Part shown: in pieces, positions 1-10,382 of the stretch
Numbering within the stretch: position 1 is the stretch's first letter
Layout of the letters: each line of letters begins with the position of its first letter
Assembly (NCBI GenBank): GCA_025677825.1
Contig: JAIXMO010000021.1
Location: 62,001 to 126,000 of the forward strand
Source: Helicostylum pulchrum
Lineage: Eukaryota; Mucoromycota; Mucoromycetes; Mucorales; Mucoraceae
Reading direction: 5' to 3'
DNA length: 64,000 nt
The notes under the pieces: generated by a model
What the model saw: only the letters and a program-made list of their open reading frames with translations
What the model was told of the DNA's origin: nothing
Database searches by the model: none
Made by a program: the position numbers and the translations under genes

Positions 1-441
1 AGAACGGTTCATGTTACTGACAAGAGCTAAAATAAAAAATAAAATCAGGTTAATATTTTACATAGTATGTTTTTTTTTAAAAAAAAAGAACTTACGGTGG
101 TAGATGGGGTTAAAGGCTTGAGGAAGTCCGGGAACGTCGAAAAGAGTTTGAGTTCTGTTGAAGAATTCGTTACCAGTGGTAGTGATACCAGCTTGTTGTT
201 TACGAGCGGTTTCAGCAACATCGCCAACGGAATAAGCGTATGTTTCAGCGGAAGGTGCGGTACCCTTGAAAATGTTGGGGTATTCAGCGGAAGCAGCTAA
301 AGGGAAAGCCTGGCCACCGACAACAACAGAGACAGGTTGTTGATCTTTAGGGAAAGCAACAACTGAATATTCAATGTCAGCAGCATTGACTAATTGTAAG
401 GAAAGGACAGCTAAACTGAGGTAGCCAACGAAAGATCTCAT
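1..441 (-). CDS. CotH-like secreted spore-coat protein, N-terminal part
   Basis: Seen: the ATG at 441 opens a 115-codon exon (441-96) ending at a GTAAG donor. A second exon probably starts at 26 after a TTAG acceptor and runs off the left edge; the joined frame stays open. Residues 1-20 form a signal peptide ending in VNA. The mature start is a beta-rich segment with a GLPQAFNPIYH motif near residues 105-115. Family knowledge: CotH proteins of Mucorales share this N-terminal layout ahead of an atypical protein-kinase-like fold, are displayed on the cell surface or spore coat, and some act as host-cell-binding invasins. Only the leader and first domain are visible, so kinase-like residues, a GPI signal and any host-binding motif cannot be judged. 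The remaining doubt is which CotH subgroup it belongs to. Confidence 0.8.
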
Positions 442-558
442 TTTTCTCTTTTTTTGCTAATTAAAAAAAAACAAGAAAGCTAATAGAAAAAAAAAAAGGA
501 ATGGATTTAAAGAAAAAGAAGAGTTTTTAGATACTACTTTACGAAAAAAAGAACGCGT

Positions 559-573
559 TTATATATATAATAT
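559..573 (-). promoter_or_regulatory. TATA-like element of the CotH-like gene
   Basis: An alternating TATATATATAAA-type stretch (read on the minus strand) lies about 120 bp upstream of the CotH ATG. It is the best core-promoter candidate in this flank. Position and composition only; A+T-rich DNA makes chance matches common. Confidence 0.35.
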
Positions 574-1447
574 TTAATTGATTCGGCGCAAATGTAGAAG
601 GTAAAGAAAATATACCTTCTGAATATTCCTTTTCTCTCCAAGTAATTTAATAATGCGAAAAATCTTTTTTTAGAATTACTTATTTTTGGGTTTAACATGC
701 CCTCGATTGTATCAAAACGATTTGTTGTCCTTACTTTTTTGTGTGTGTGTTAAGTGTACACACGCGATATCACCTATCATTATGTAACAATGCAAAAAAA
801 AAAATGTCAATGCTTAGCCTTATTAAAACTAGCTTCTTTCTTCTTTTTTTTACTAAGAGTATTAACATATCTTGGAATTTAAACATGTTGTCGCTTTTCA
901 ATTCTAATTCATCACTGCAAAACTTTGTTCTAATAAACAGTATACATACACGCGCGTTAAAGCAGATAAACGGGGTTTCAACTTACTCTCGTACTAAAGC
1001 AGAAAAAAAAAACTTACTCAAGATTTACAGAAAGTCTGAGTTTTCCGCCTCTTCCAACAAGTCCATGAACAATAAAAAACAAATAAGCAACACCAAATTC
1101 AGTTTCTTGATTTATAGTTTAAAACCTAATTTTACGGTAAACACCCAGATCATTTCAAAGCCAAAACATTGCATGCATCTTTATTACCCATTACACATCC
1201 TTCATAAAACGATCATCGCTTTTTACAAGAGAAAAAAAAAGATCTACTGTGACATTTCCTATTACCCCGTATAATAAACAGTTTATTGTCCGTGATAATC
1301 AAAAAAGCACTTTATCAAGTCAGTGTAACTGTTGCTTTAAATATAAAAAAACTGGGTGCTTTATATTATTGTGTAATATTTATATTGTTCCTTCCCATAC
1401 GTTAATTTCGTATCCGTTTTTCAACTCTTTTATAGTTTCCCGTACTG

Positions 1448-1450
<3 letters not shown>

Positions 1451-1512
<62 letters not shown>
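1451..1512 (+). repeat. 62-bp homopolymer T tract
   Basis: An uninterrupted run of 62 T, followed by AGC. It is the longest homopolymer in the window and lies in intergenic DNA. It may be a real poly(dT) tract or the A-tail of a retroposed sequence on the minus strand, but no retrogene body is recognisable next to it. Its exact length is likely to vary between reads. Confidence 0.9.
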
Positions 1513-1514
<2 letters not shown>

Positions 1515-3989
1515 CTTCTCAAATAAAACAAAATGTAAGATTGTTCACATCATGAATATGTAGTTATTCAGTAATCGAATTCTTTTTTCAATGCAGAGTT
1601 TTTTTTATGCCGAATACCAAACAGGCGATAATTTTACTAACTCGGTACCTCGCAATGGCATATTTTCGATATGATTAACAAAAACCCAATTTATTATTCG
1701 TATAATATAACGAGCCTTTATGAATAGCTCGAATGATTTTTTTTTAAAAAAAAGACGTCAAGTGATGAAATATAAAGTCATTTACAGACATTAATACGAT
1801 AACCAGTTTCTTCCGCTTTTGAAAATAATAATAATTGTTGTTTCAAAATGAAAAAAAAAACCCATTTTTACTCACCTTTTTTTTCTCTTACGTAAGATCA
1901 CTTTGTTACTGTACAACATTTGCAATGGCACCAAAACTAGGATAGCAATTATCACCCATTGTTAGAACAATAAAACATGTGCAAATTTTTTAACTTCAGG
2001 AACATATAGTAATCAACTTTTTTACGTCGTGACATTGGTTTCCCCTCTCCATTTTAAAACCTCGTTATTCACACTGTCAAGTTTTAGTACCATGTCTCAC
2101 TGTATGTAAGTCTTTCTTATTGCGCTCCAAAAAAAAAACTTACCCCAATTGTTAATTAATAATAACTAGTAATAGGTTCTATACTTCTTTATTATATACA
2201 GTCAGGCTTATAGAAATTGGCTGCAAGAACACTAATCCTTTCAATGATTTTGGCTAGATATATAGTTTTTATTTTCGAAAATTAGTCCCTTTGGATTCTC
2301 TTATCAAACATTTGTCTAATCTAACCAAAGTAGTCTTTTTTTTAACACATGTAATAGTCTGACAGAGATCATGGAGTTATTGGCAACGCGTTTTCTTTTA
2401 GGCTTGCAAAGCAAAAAAATCAACTTTTTTTTGGATGAACACCAGTTTCCAAACGATTGTGACACTCTTGTCATTGAATATTTCAAGAAGTGATTCTACG
2501 TTTTAATAATTAATTAATAATATGATCCAAGCATGTAACAATAATCACAAGTAGTTTTTTTTTAATATGCAAGTACGTTAGCTAAGACGAGATGACAAAT
2601 CGAAAGCGCAAAAAAGAAATATAACTGTTGCATACAGTCCAATACAGACGAAAAAAAAAGTTTAAGTTCACGAGGATTTTCTACCAGATTTGAAACGGAC
2701 ATATAAAAGAAAGGTACTTAGCATATAATTGTCTAAATAAAGCTCAAACCATCTAATTCCATATACTACAGAAGGACAAAAAATATTATCCGGGATTGAA
2801 CTGTTTCGCTAAATATATTTGAAGCACAAAAAAAAAAGTGCCTTAGTTCAATTAAGATCCAGTCTTGTCAATGAAAAAATATAATTAGATTTTGAAGTGG
2901 TACAAAGCCTGTAACATATATTGGAAAATGCAAAAAACCCAAATTATAATTCATTCGCCGAAACCTGCACTTTAAAAACTAGTTTGTCGAAGGAAGGTTT
3001 CACGCAAAAAAAAAAACCTTAAATTACACAAAAAGCAAAGAAGAACTTCGGTAATCATATGTTAATTGCAAGTGTGACGTTTGTCAATTTCTCTTGATCA
3101 ATTTATAAATGAAATGGTAATTACAAACGACTCTTCTTTTTCTTTTTACTTCACGAAAAAAAAAAAGTGTATCTGTTGATAATACTGAAGACTTTCTTTA
3201 AAGAAAAAGGAAAAAAAAAAAATAGTATTATATGTTAACTTTAATACACAACATCTAATAGTGGAAGAGCTTGTACTGGTGCAGTACCTGGAAACTAGCA
3301 AGGTTCTTTTTTTTAAAGAGCAGTCTCGGTGTCGTATAATTCACTAAACCTTTTCGGATCGTATAATTATTTGATACATTACATCTATTCTATAAAATAT
3401 CGTTCACCCGAACAACAGAGCATGCATCTCTCCTTTTTTTTTTGCCTTATCAACGTCATGAATAGAAGTAAAAGAATTACAATCCCACCAGCCGTCGGGC
3501 TTCATTCAATCGCACCATACAAGGAATTTTTGAAGCTGTATAATTTCCTATTTTTAGGCTCTGTCTTCTATTTCAGGATTTAATCCCGTTTATCGTTACA
3601 GCTATTATAAAAAAATAGAATGTTGAGATATCTGCATAGTAGTTTTTGGTATAAAAATCAACCAGGAATTCCCTGATAAGTTTCGTACTTTTTTTTTTTG
3701 CTAGTTCATCAATCCTGTGCACAAAAATAAAAAATCTAGACACCAAACAGGAGCCGATTTTTTTTTTACTTGGAATTCCTTTTTATTGCTTTTATAATTA
3801 AATAAGCACTGGAAGGGTTCATTTTTATTCCTATGCCTATTTGATTATTTAGTTGCACTTGTTGATTTCTCACTTATATCTCTAAAACTAACAACTTATT
3901 TAATTTTCTGATATTTTGCATTCGTGTTTATTTATTTAAAAAAAAAAGAAAGAAAAAGAAAGTAAAATGATAATTGAATGTAACACGAA

Positions 3990-5513
3990 CTAAATGCAAG
4001 AAAAAAAAAGACAACTATTAAATGATTTTATCATGTATGGTCCTTTTTTTTTTTGGTTTTTATGAATGATCTGTCTTACAACAGGGGTATTGGCTGAAGC
4101 AAAAGGCTTCCTCACCTTGGCTACTGGTTCAGGACAGTCAGCCAAAGACGACTTGCGTTTTCGGCTCGATTGGTACGTAAGCGGACGAGAACAACGGAAA
4201 AGGGAAAGGCTTGTTTTTGTAATACACACGAGGGGTCCAGTACGAGGAGGTGGCGGGAGGCGAGGTTCTACTTTCTTTAATAAGACCTCCATATCCTTCA
4301 ACGCATTATCATCAAATTCAAACTCGTTGAATTCAGAAGGGGCTAGCTGGACAAAGGGATCAATATTCTCCTTGTTAGCTTCTCTTAAAATACGAACGTG
4401 ATCAAGATAAATAGCATTGTTTGACTTGAGTATAGAGACGTTACGATTTTGAGGTGATTCACCCAGTCCAGACAAATAACCAATTTTAATATCTTTGGGT
4501 AAAGGACTGAAGCGAACATAGGTACGAGAGGTAGGATCAAATACAAATTGGTACAAAAAGGCCGCATTAGCTTTGATGAAGTTTTCATTGTATTCACTAG
4601 CAGTTTCTTTTGAGAACCGATCCTTAATGGCCTGAAAAATGTTCTTTACAGTTTTACATTCTTTAACAATATCTTGTGCTTCTTGTAAGCCGATACCAGG
4701 TAAAGACGGGAGGTAGTCACAACCAGAGAGTGTACGCAAGTATCTTAATTTACGAGTATTTGTAGTGCCAGCAATTTTCTTAAATACATCTTTACAAGCG
4801 ATTTGTACACCTTTACCAGAGTGACCCATTTTAAAGATAACACGAGAGCAGCCAAAAGTTAATATATCTGAGCGTTCTGTGATGACTGCTTTTGCTTGAC
4901 CAGAGTTTACCAAATATGTTAACTGAGGCGCAGCTTCATAAGGTGAAACAACATGTTGAATTCTATGTCGATCCAACTCCTGAAGTAATTAAAAAACTTC
5001 GTTTCAGCCATGGGAACCTTTTGTACAACTTATGACGTATTACTTACCTCAATAATTATAGTCACCATAGACGGCGTAATATTAATAGCTTGCTGGAAGC
5101 ACTTGTTGGCTTCACTGACCTTACCATCATTTAATAATGCTTTTCCTTCATCAAGTTTGGTAGAACGGAAGCTATGTACAATATAAAAAAGTTAAATGCA
5201 AATGAAAAATGACGCCAAAAAGTATTACTTACGTAGCACGAATATCTGCCGCAGCACGTTTAATAGGCAGCTGTTGACCGTCAAATACAATAATTGGTAC
5301 AACCTTGTTAAGAAGTAGCATTTTTACCAAGCTCATAAAAAATTCAACATATGCGTTGCTTTCAATTCCTCTAGCAAGTTCCGAAGCACAGCTAAAAGCA
5401 CCACGATAAAGCCAGCAGTAACCGTCTACTGCAACTACTTGACCTGCATAATTGCTGATATCAACTGGTTTTTTAGTTGATTGTAATAAAGGCATCAAAC
5501 TTTGAGTTCCCAT
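3990..5513 (-). CDS. EXO1-like XPG/RAD2 family protein, copy A (predicted catalytically dead)
   Basis: Three exons (5513-5233, 5171-5048, 4979-3990) give 464 aa. Domains: XPG-N about 1-99, XPG-I about 138-225, then a helix-hairpin-helix. It matches EXO1, the 5'-3' exonuclease and flap nuclease of mismatch repair and end resection, in MGxQxL, VAVD (D30), VFDG (D78), SPYEA (E150) and SGCDYLP. Odd: of the metal-binding acidic residues (human numbering, which aligns without gaps to here) D152 is Ala and D171 is Arg (ITERSD instead of ITEDSD), and Gly5 of the N-terminal motif is Ser. The frame is otherwise intact and spliced. The C-terminal tail is short and ends in about 20 residues that align with non-coding DNA downstream of copy B. 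Likely a non-catalytic, possibly DNA- or partner-binding paralogue; an early pseudogene is the alternative. Confidence 0.85.
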
Positions 5514-5954
5514 TTGTTGTTTTTCTTTTGCTTGATAAATTAAAGGGTCCAGTTTGAAATAATATAAGAGAAAAAAAAAGATGGAGTAAAAATGTTACTT
5601 GGGAAAGCATATAAATAAGAGTAAGATTTAGATGGCTAGTCACATTTTCTTTTATTGGTTATCCATGATACAACATAAACAAAACTTATACTGCTAACTA
5701 GCTTGCGTACATTACATGTCTATCGAAAACTTGCAAATTAAAACTTGAAATATTTATTACCTAGAAACTACATAGTAGTTTTTTTTTTAATGCTACTTGA
5801 GCGTAACACGAACTAAATGCAAAAAAAGACAATAGACAAACTCTTATCAAATACTAACTGAAACTACTGGAGAGCTTTATTAAATTATAAACATGTATAT
5901 TAACTATATTTTTTTTTTGGCTTTTTGCTTTTTTTTTTTTTTTTGTTGGCTTTT
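5514..5954. other. Spacer between the EXO1-like copies
   Basis: 441 bp holding the copy A promoter (right part read leftwards) and the copy B 3' flank. A 34-bp block at 5612-5645 matches 8211-8244 upstream of copy B with about 4 differences. A 20-bp block at 5803-5822 matches 3980-3999 at the end of copy A. Both show that flanks were duplicated with the gene. Confidence 0.7.
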
Positions 5955-8076
5955 TTACTTTTTACAAAGACCTCGTCTTACGACAGAAGTATCAGCCAAG
6001 GAAAAAGGTTTCTTTATCTTGGCAAAGGGGTCAGGGTAATCGTCTAGAGGCGACTTGCGCTTTTGGGACGATTGGTATTTGATGACAGGAGGGGTATGAA
6101 CCGCGTTCTCTTTATTAGGAACGGGTTTAAATGAAGATGGCGGGGGAGGAGAACGGGCTCGAAAGAATGATTTTGTCGGCTTCTCTGGTTTGGTTGTTAT
6201 TATATCTACGGCATGAACCGCGTTCTCTTTATTAAGAACGGGTTTAAATGAAGATGGCGGGGGAGGAGAACGGGCTCGAAAGAATGATTTTGTTGGCTTC
6301 TCTGGTTTGGTTGTTATTATATTTACGGCATGAACCGCGTTCTCTTTATTAAGAACGGGTTTAAATGAAGATGGTTTAAATGGTGGGGGAGGAGAACGAG
6401 GTCGAAAGATTGATTTTACTGGCTTCTTGGGAGACTCCTCATCCTTCCAAACAGTAAATTTACCCCCTTTTGGAGACAACATATCTATGAATCTGGCTGG
6501 TTCGGTTGTTATTTTATTTACAGAAGGGACGAAGCTATTTACATTGGTGATAGACTTGGGGCGGGAAGGAATATATCTTGGTCCAAATTTGAGAGGTGGA
6601 GGTGAAGATGATGGCGGTGGTGGTGATGATGGTAACCTGGAGCTATTTACATTGGTGATAGACTTGAGATGGGAAGAAATAGACCTTGGTCCAAACATAC
6701 GAGGTCGAGGTGGTGGTGGTGGCGGTAAGCTAGACTTAACGACAGGTTCAACCTTTTTCAACAACAATTCCATATCCTGTAAAGCTTTATCATCAAATTC
6801 AAACTCGTTGAATTCAGAAGGGGCTAGCTGGACAAAGGGATCAATATTCTCCTTGTTAGCTTCTCTTAAAATACGAACATGATCAAGATAAATAGCATTG
6901 TTTGACTTGAGTATAGAGACGTTACGATTTTGAGGTGATTCACCCAGTCCAGACAAATAATCAACTTTAATATCCTCGGGTAAAGGATTTAATCGAACAT
7001 AAGTACGAGAGTTAGGATCGAATACGAATTGGTACAAGAAGGCTGCATCAGCTTTCGCAAACTTTTCACCGTATTCACTAGCAATTTCTTTCGGGAATCG
7101 ATGTTGAACGACTTGTAAAATATCTTTAATATTTTTGCGTGACTTGACAATATCAGACGCTTTTATTAAACCGATACCAGGTAAAGATGGGAGATAATCA
7201 CAACCAGAGAGGATACACATATATCTGAATGTAGTAGCATTTGTAATACCAGCAACTTGATCAAATACATCTTTGTAAGACATTTGTACACCTTCACCAG
7301 AGCGGTCCATTTTAAAAATAACATTTGAGCAACCAAAAGCCAACAAATCTGAATCTTCTGTAATAACTGCTTTTGCTTGACCAGACTTTAACATGAATGC
7401 TAATTGTGGATCAGCTTCATAAGGCGAGACGATATGTTGAATTTTATGTCGATCTAACTCCTAAAATTATAAACAATTCGATTCAGACTTGGGAAATTTT
7501 ATAATATGTATATGTATATATACGTGCAACGTATGATGTACCTTGATAACTTTAGCTACCATAGAGGGTGTAATAGTAATAGCTTGTTGGAAGCATTTAT
7601 TGGCTTCGTTAATTTTACCATCCTTGAATAATGCTTTACCCTCTTTAAGTTTAACAGAACGTAAACTACAATGAAAAAAAAAAAATTTAATACACATGGA
7701 AAATGTTCCTAATAAAAATCATTACTTACGTAGCACGAGAGTCTGTTGTAACTTGTTTAATGGGCAGTTGCTGACCATCAAACACGATAATTGGTACGAC
7801 CTTGTAAAATACTAACATTTTTACCAAATTCATGAAATATTCAACAAATCTATATTTTTTTTAAAAAATAATTAAGATTTACAATTAAGAAAAAAAATTT
7901 ATATGGTAAACGTACGCGTTGGTTTCAACTCCTCTAGCAAGTTCAGAAGCACAACTGAAAGCACCACGATGAAGCCAACAGTGGCCATCTACTGCAACTA
8001 GTTGACCTGCGTACTCGCTAATTTCAACAGGTTTTTGAATTGATTTTAACAAAGGTATCAAACCTTGAATTCCCAT
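5955..8076 (-). CDS. EXO1-like 5'-3' exonuclease, copy B (active-site complete)
   Basis: Four exons (8076-7916, 7849-7730, 7665-7542, 7460-5955) give 636 aa. It begins MGIQGL as in EXO1. All catalytic motifs are present: VAVD (D30), VFDG (D78), SPYEAD (E150, D152), ITEDSD (D171, D173) and SGCDYLP. Expected role: nuclear 5'-3' exonuclease in mismatch repair, double-strand-break resection and replication-fork processing. After about residue 350 the tail is Pro/Ser-rich and carries three 39-residue repeats, each with an NKEN box and a KSFF/KSIF motif, plus a fourth NKEN near the end of the nuclease domain, then a basic RKS/KIKKPF region that could be a nuclear localisation signal. It has an extra intron (7915-7850) absent from copy A. 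This copy is the likely functional EXO1 orthologue. Confidence 0.88.
6096..6450 (-). repeat. 117-bp coding minisatellite in EXO1 copy B
   Basis: Three tandem units with a period of 117 bp (39 codons), measured from the GAACCGCG landmark at about 6099, 6216 and 6333. The first two are nearly identical; the third is diverged and carries an extra FKPS. Each encodes a KSFF/KSIF-R-RSPPPP block followed by a KPV(L/P)NKENAVH block. The period is a multiple of three, so the frame is kept. Copy A lacks the array. Confidence 0.9.
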
Positions 8077-8438
8077 GTTTCGTTGTTTTTTTTCAATAAA
8101 ATAAATTAAAATAAAAGGGTTGAGTTTTTAGCGACGATATAAAATAAAAGGTGGTTGCTAAGTATGAGATAGGGCGTATGGTAAGTAAAAAAAAAAGGAC
8201 CATTTGTAAATAAATAAGAGTAAAATTTTGATGGCCAGTCACATCAGGAATAGCTCTTTTTTTGTAAGGGAAAAAAAGGATTGTACTCCTGTAAAACAAT
8301 ACATCTTTTTATAAGAGCAAAAAAAAAAGTTGCACTTCTTTATATTTGTATGTTATTTTGGGAGTCTAAGGGTGCTGTAATGCCTTTTCGCTGTATTGTG
8401 TAGTGGCTGAGTAGTTATTGCTACACTTATCGGCTTTT

Positions 8439-9360
8439 TTAGTTGTCCGAAAATACAGCATAATTAAAAGCCTTACCTGTGTAATAATCTAAATTCCAAA
8501 GAGGGAAACCGTGTTTACTACGGCGATTGTATAGTTCGATGTGATTAACCTCTCAAATAGACTCTCGGTCTACCCATACCTTTCCAAACGGAAAGAGAGA
8601 TCGACATCATATTCTTGGCAGCGTATTACAGGTTTTGCGTACCCAGTACACTATGACCTTTGACACGAGACACACTGTCCAAAGAATCAGTTCCACACCG
8701 ACTACAGATGTGCGAAGTCTTAAACTCGTCAATTGGTACAACAAGAAGATCACCAGCGGATTCTCTTTTTTTTTAAACATCTCCACAGGACACCGACAAC
8801 ACCACAACGTAAACCTTTCAATTTTACGACGCCCTTGCCAAACATTCCGTTTACAAACTTAAAGAGAGGCACTTTCGATTTGTCTTCTTGTTGGAACCTT
8901 GAAGGTTTCGACATTTCTTATGTCTGTAATATCCAATCTATCCCGAATATGTTCTTGTTGTAACATTATGTTTATGTAGATACTATAACACTGATCACGC
9001 AGAGAAGACAAATCACGTATGTTCGCTACGAACACGTTTCTATAATACAGATTGCATTTTTATCAACTTGAAAGTTGTACTCAGAGTCAGGGAAAATAGA
9101 TTAATTACAATCTCCGTATATTATATCTTACTGATGATGTATTGATCCTTCACTACATACCGAATACGGATTGAGATTTTGCGGTTGAATTCATCTTGCT
9201 TTCTTTTAATTGTGGCTTTCATTAGCTCCAACTTCCTCGCTCCACACCATTTACTTGAGCCTCGTATGTTCATATCGTCTAAAAGATTTGAATGCTTCCA
9301 CATTATGCTAAGCATGTCATTCATACTTAAGCTTCTGCAAACATAAACCACTTCATTCTT
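8439..9360 (-). pseudogene. Decayed Fanzor/TnpB-like (OrfB zinc-ribbon) element
   Basis: Read on the minus strand, frames switch several times but align to the C-terminal half of eukaryotic TnpB/Fanzor proteins. A basic helical part (ARKLELMKATIKRKQDEF, 9121-9351) is followed by a VNGMFGKGVVKLKGL block (about 8850), then DEFKTSHICSRC, the first zinc knuckle and RuvC-III-side motif (about 8700). Next come a degenerate VLGTQNL-stop and YAAKNMM, where the family has a second CxxC and an RDxNAAKNM-type motif, then WKGMGRP. A final frame with RRSKHGFPLWNLDYY ends at 8439. Frameshifts near 8775, stops near 8615, and loss of the second knuckle make it non-functional. Family knowledge: Fanzors are RNA-guided nucleases of transposons and are common in Mucorales. 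The upstream RuvC-I/II region is not recognisable. A different zinc-ribbon transposase is the alternative. Confidence 0.68.
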
Positions 9361-10382
9361 TGGATCGGACGGTGGTATTATAATATTTAAAAAGATGATC
9401 GATTTTGCAAGGGAAACTAAATAAAAACTATATGAGTACTTATATTACTGAACATAAAAAATGTAACAGCTAACCAATTCCTTTTTTTTTTTAATTTGGA
9501 TAATAAGTAGTTATTTTCGCTTTGGACGCAAGCTTAAATATTGCGGTGCATCCGGATTGTAATGAGACAAAAATAAAATATGTGACATTTTCCTATTCCT
9601 GTGCACAACTAAAAAAAAAAATTCGTTGGATTTTGGGTACGAGTTCTATTTACACGCTCGTAAAAGAAAGCTTGGCGTATTAATTTTCACGTACCTTTAT
9701 AAAGTAGTAAACTAAAAAAAAGGAGCCCATATATCTGTACGATTGCTTTGAAGCGCATCAGTTTGTTAGGGTATAAAAAAAACAAAAGCACTAAAAAAAA
9801 AGCAAATTGATAAAAGAGTATAAGATATAAGCTCGTTATAAAGAGGAACATATATGTATAATACTTACTGGTATACATAGTTAATAAAAAATGAAAATGA
9901 AAAATAGAAAGAGAACGAGAAAGAAAGAGATTATTCTGTTTAAAAAAAGTATGTTGAAAGTCCATGATAAAATAAGGGCTTATTTACTCACGCAATCCAT
10001 TTAATCATTTTTACGTAACTAGATATCTACAATTTGTTGTTACAACATCAACTTGTTTCAAGCAAGAAGCAGCTTAAATTTAAGGTTTTGTCTCATTCTA
10101 ATTCAGACGCATGTCAAATTTAGACTATTTGCTTAGTGGCAGTACTTGGAAACCAACGATTATTTTTCTTTTTTGGCGTATTATTAGCAAACTACATTAT
10201 TATATTCCGGAACGTTACATTTGCTATATACCAAACACTCTCTTTACCCTTTACTATCCATCTTTTTTGAAATAAATATCGTAAGGTTTTGTGACCTTCC
10301 CCCTATCCAAACACCGACCGCTTTGATTTAAAAATCGAAAAAAAAGCAGGGGAGAAAAAAAAAAAGTATTTTTGAGGCTGTC
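9361..10382. other. Intergenic region upstream of TrhO homologue
   Basis: About 1 kb of A+T-rich DNA. A 92-codon open frame on the minus strand (9687-9965) is Phe/Leu/Tyr-rich and reads as chance. Nothing else is recognised; the TrhO promoter should lie at its right end. Confidence 0.5.

Larger units (their letters stand above)
442..3989. other. 3.5 kb gene-free A+T-rich region
   Basis: No convincing gene on either strand. Open frames of 60-177 codons here have low-complexity Phe/Lys/Asn-rich translations without family resemblance. The stretch holds many A8-A10 and T8-T10 runs, a 62-base poly-T tract (1451-1512) and a T9/A8 junction at 1737-1753. It separates the CotH-like promoter from the 3' end of the left EXO1-like copy. 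Confidence 0.6.

Noticed and set aside
741..1563. Open frames of 177 and 104 codons on the plus strand left of the EXO1 pair
   Set aside because: Low-complexity Ser/Lys/Asn or poly-Phe translations from A+T-rich DNA and a poly-T tract; no splice logic, no family resemblance.
9687..9965. 92-codon minus-strand frame rich in Phe, Leu and Tyr
   Set aside because: Composition expected from A+T-rich DNA; no leader, partner exon or motif.
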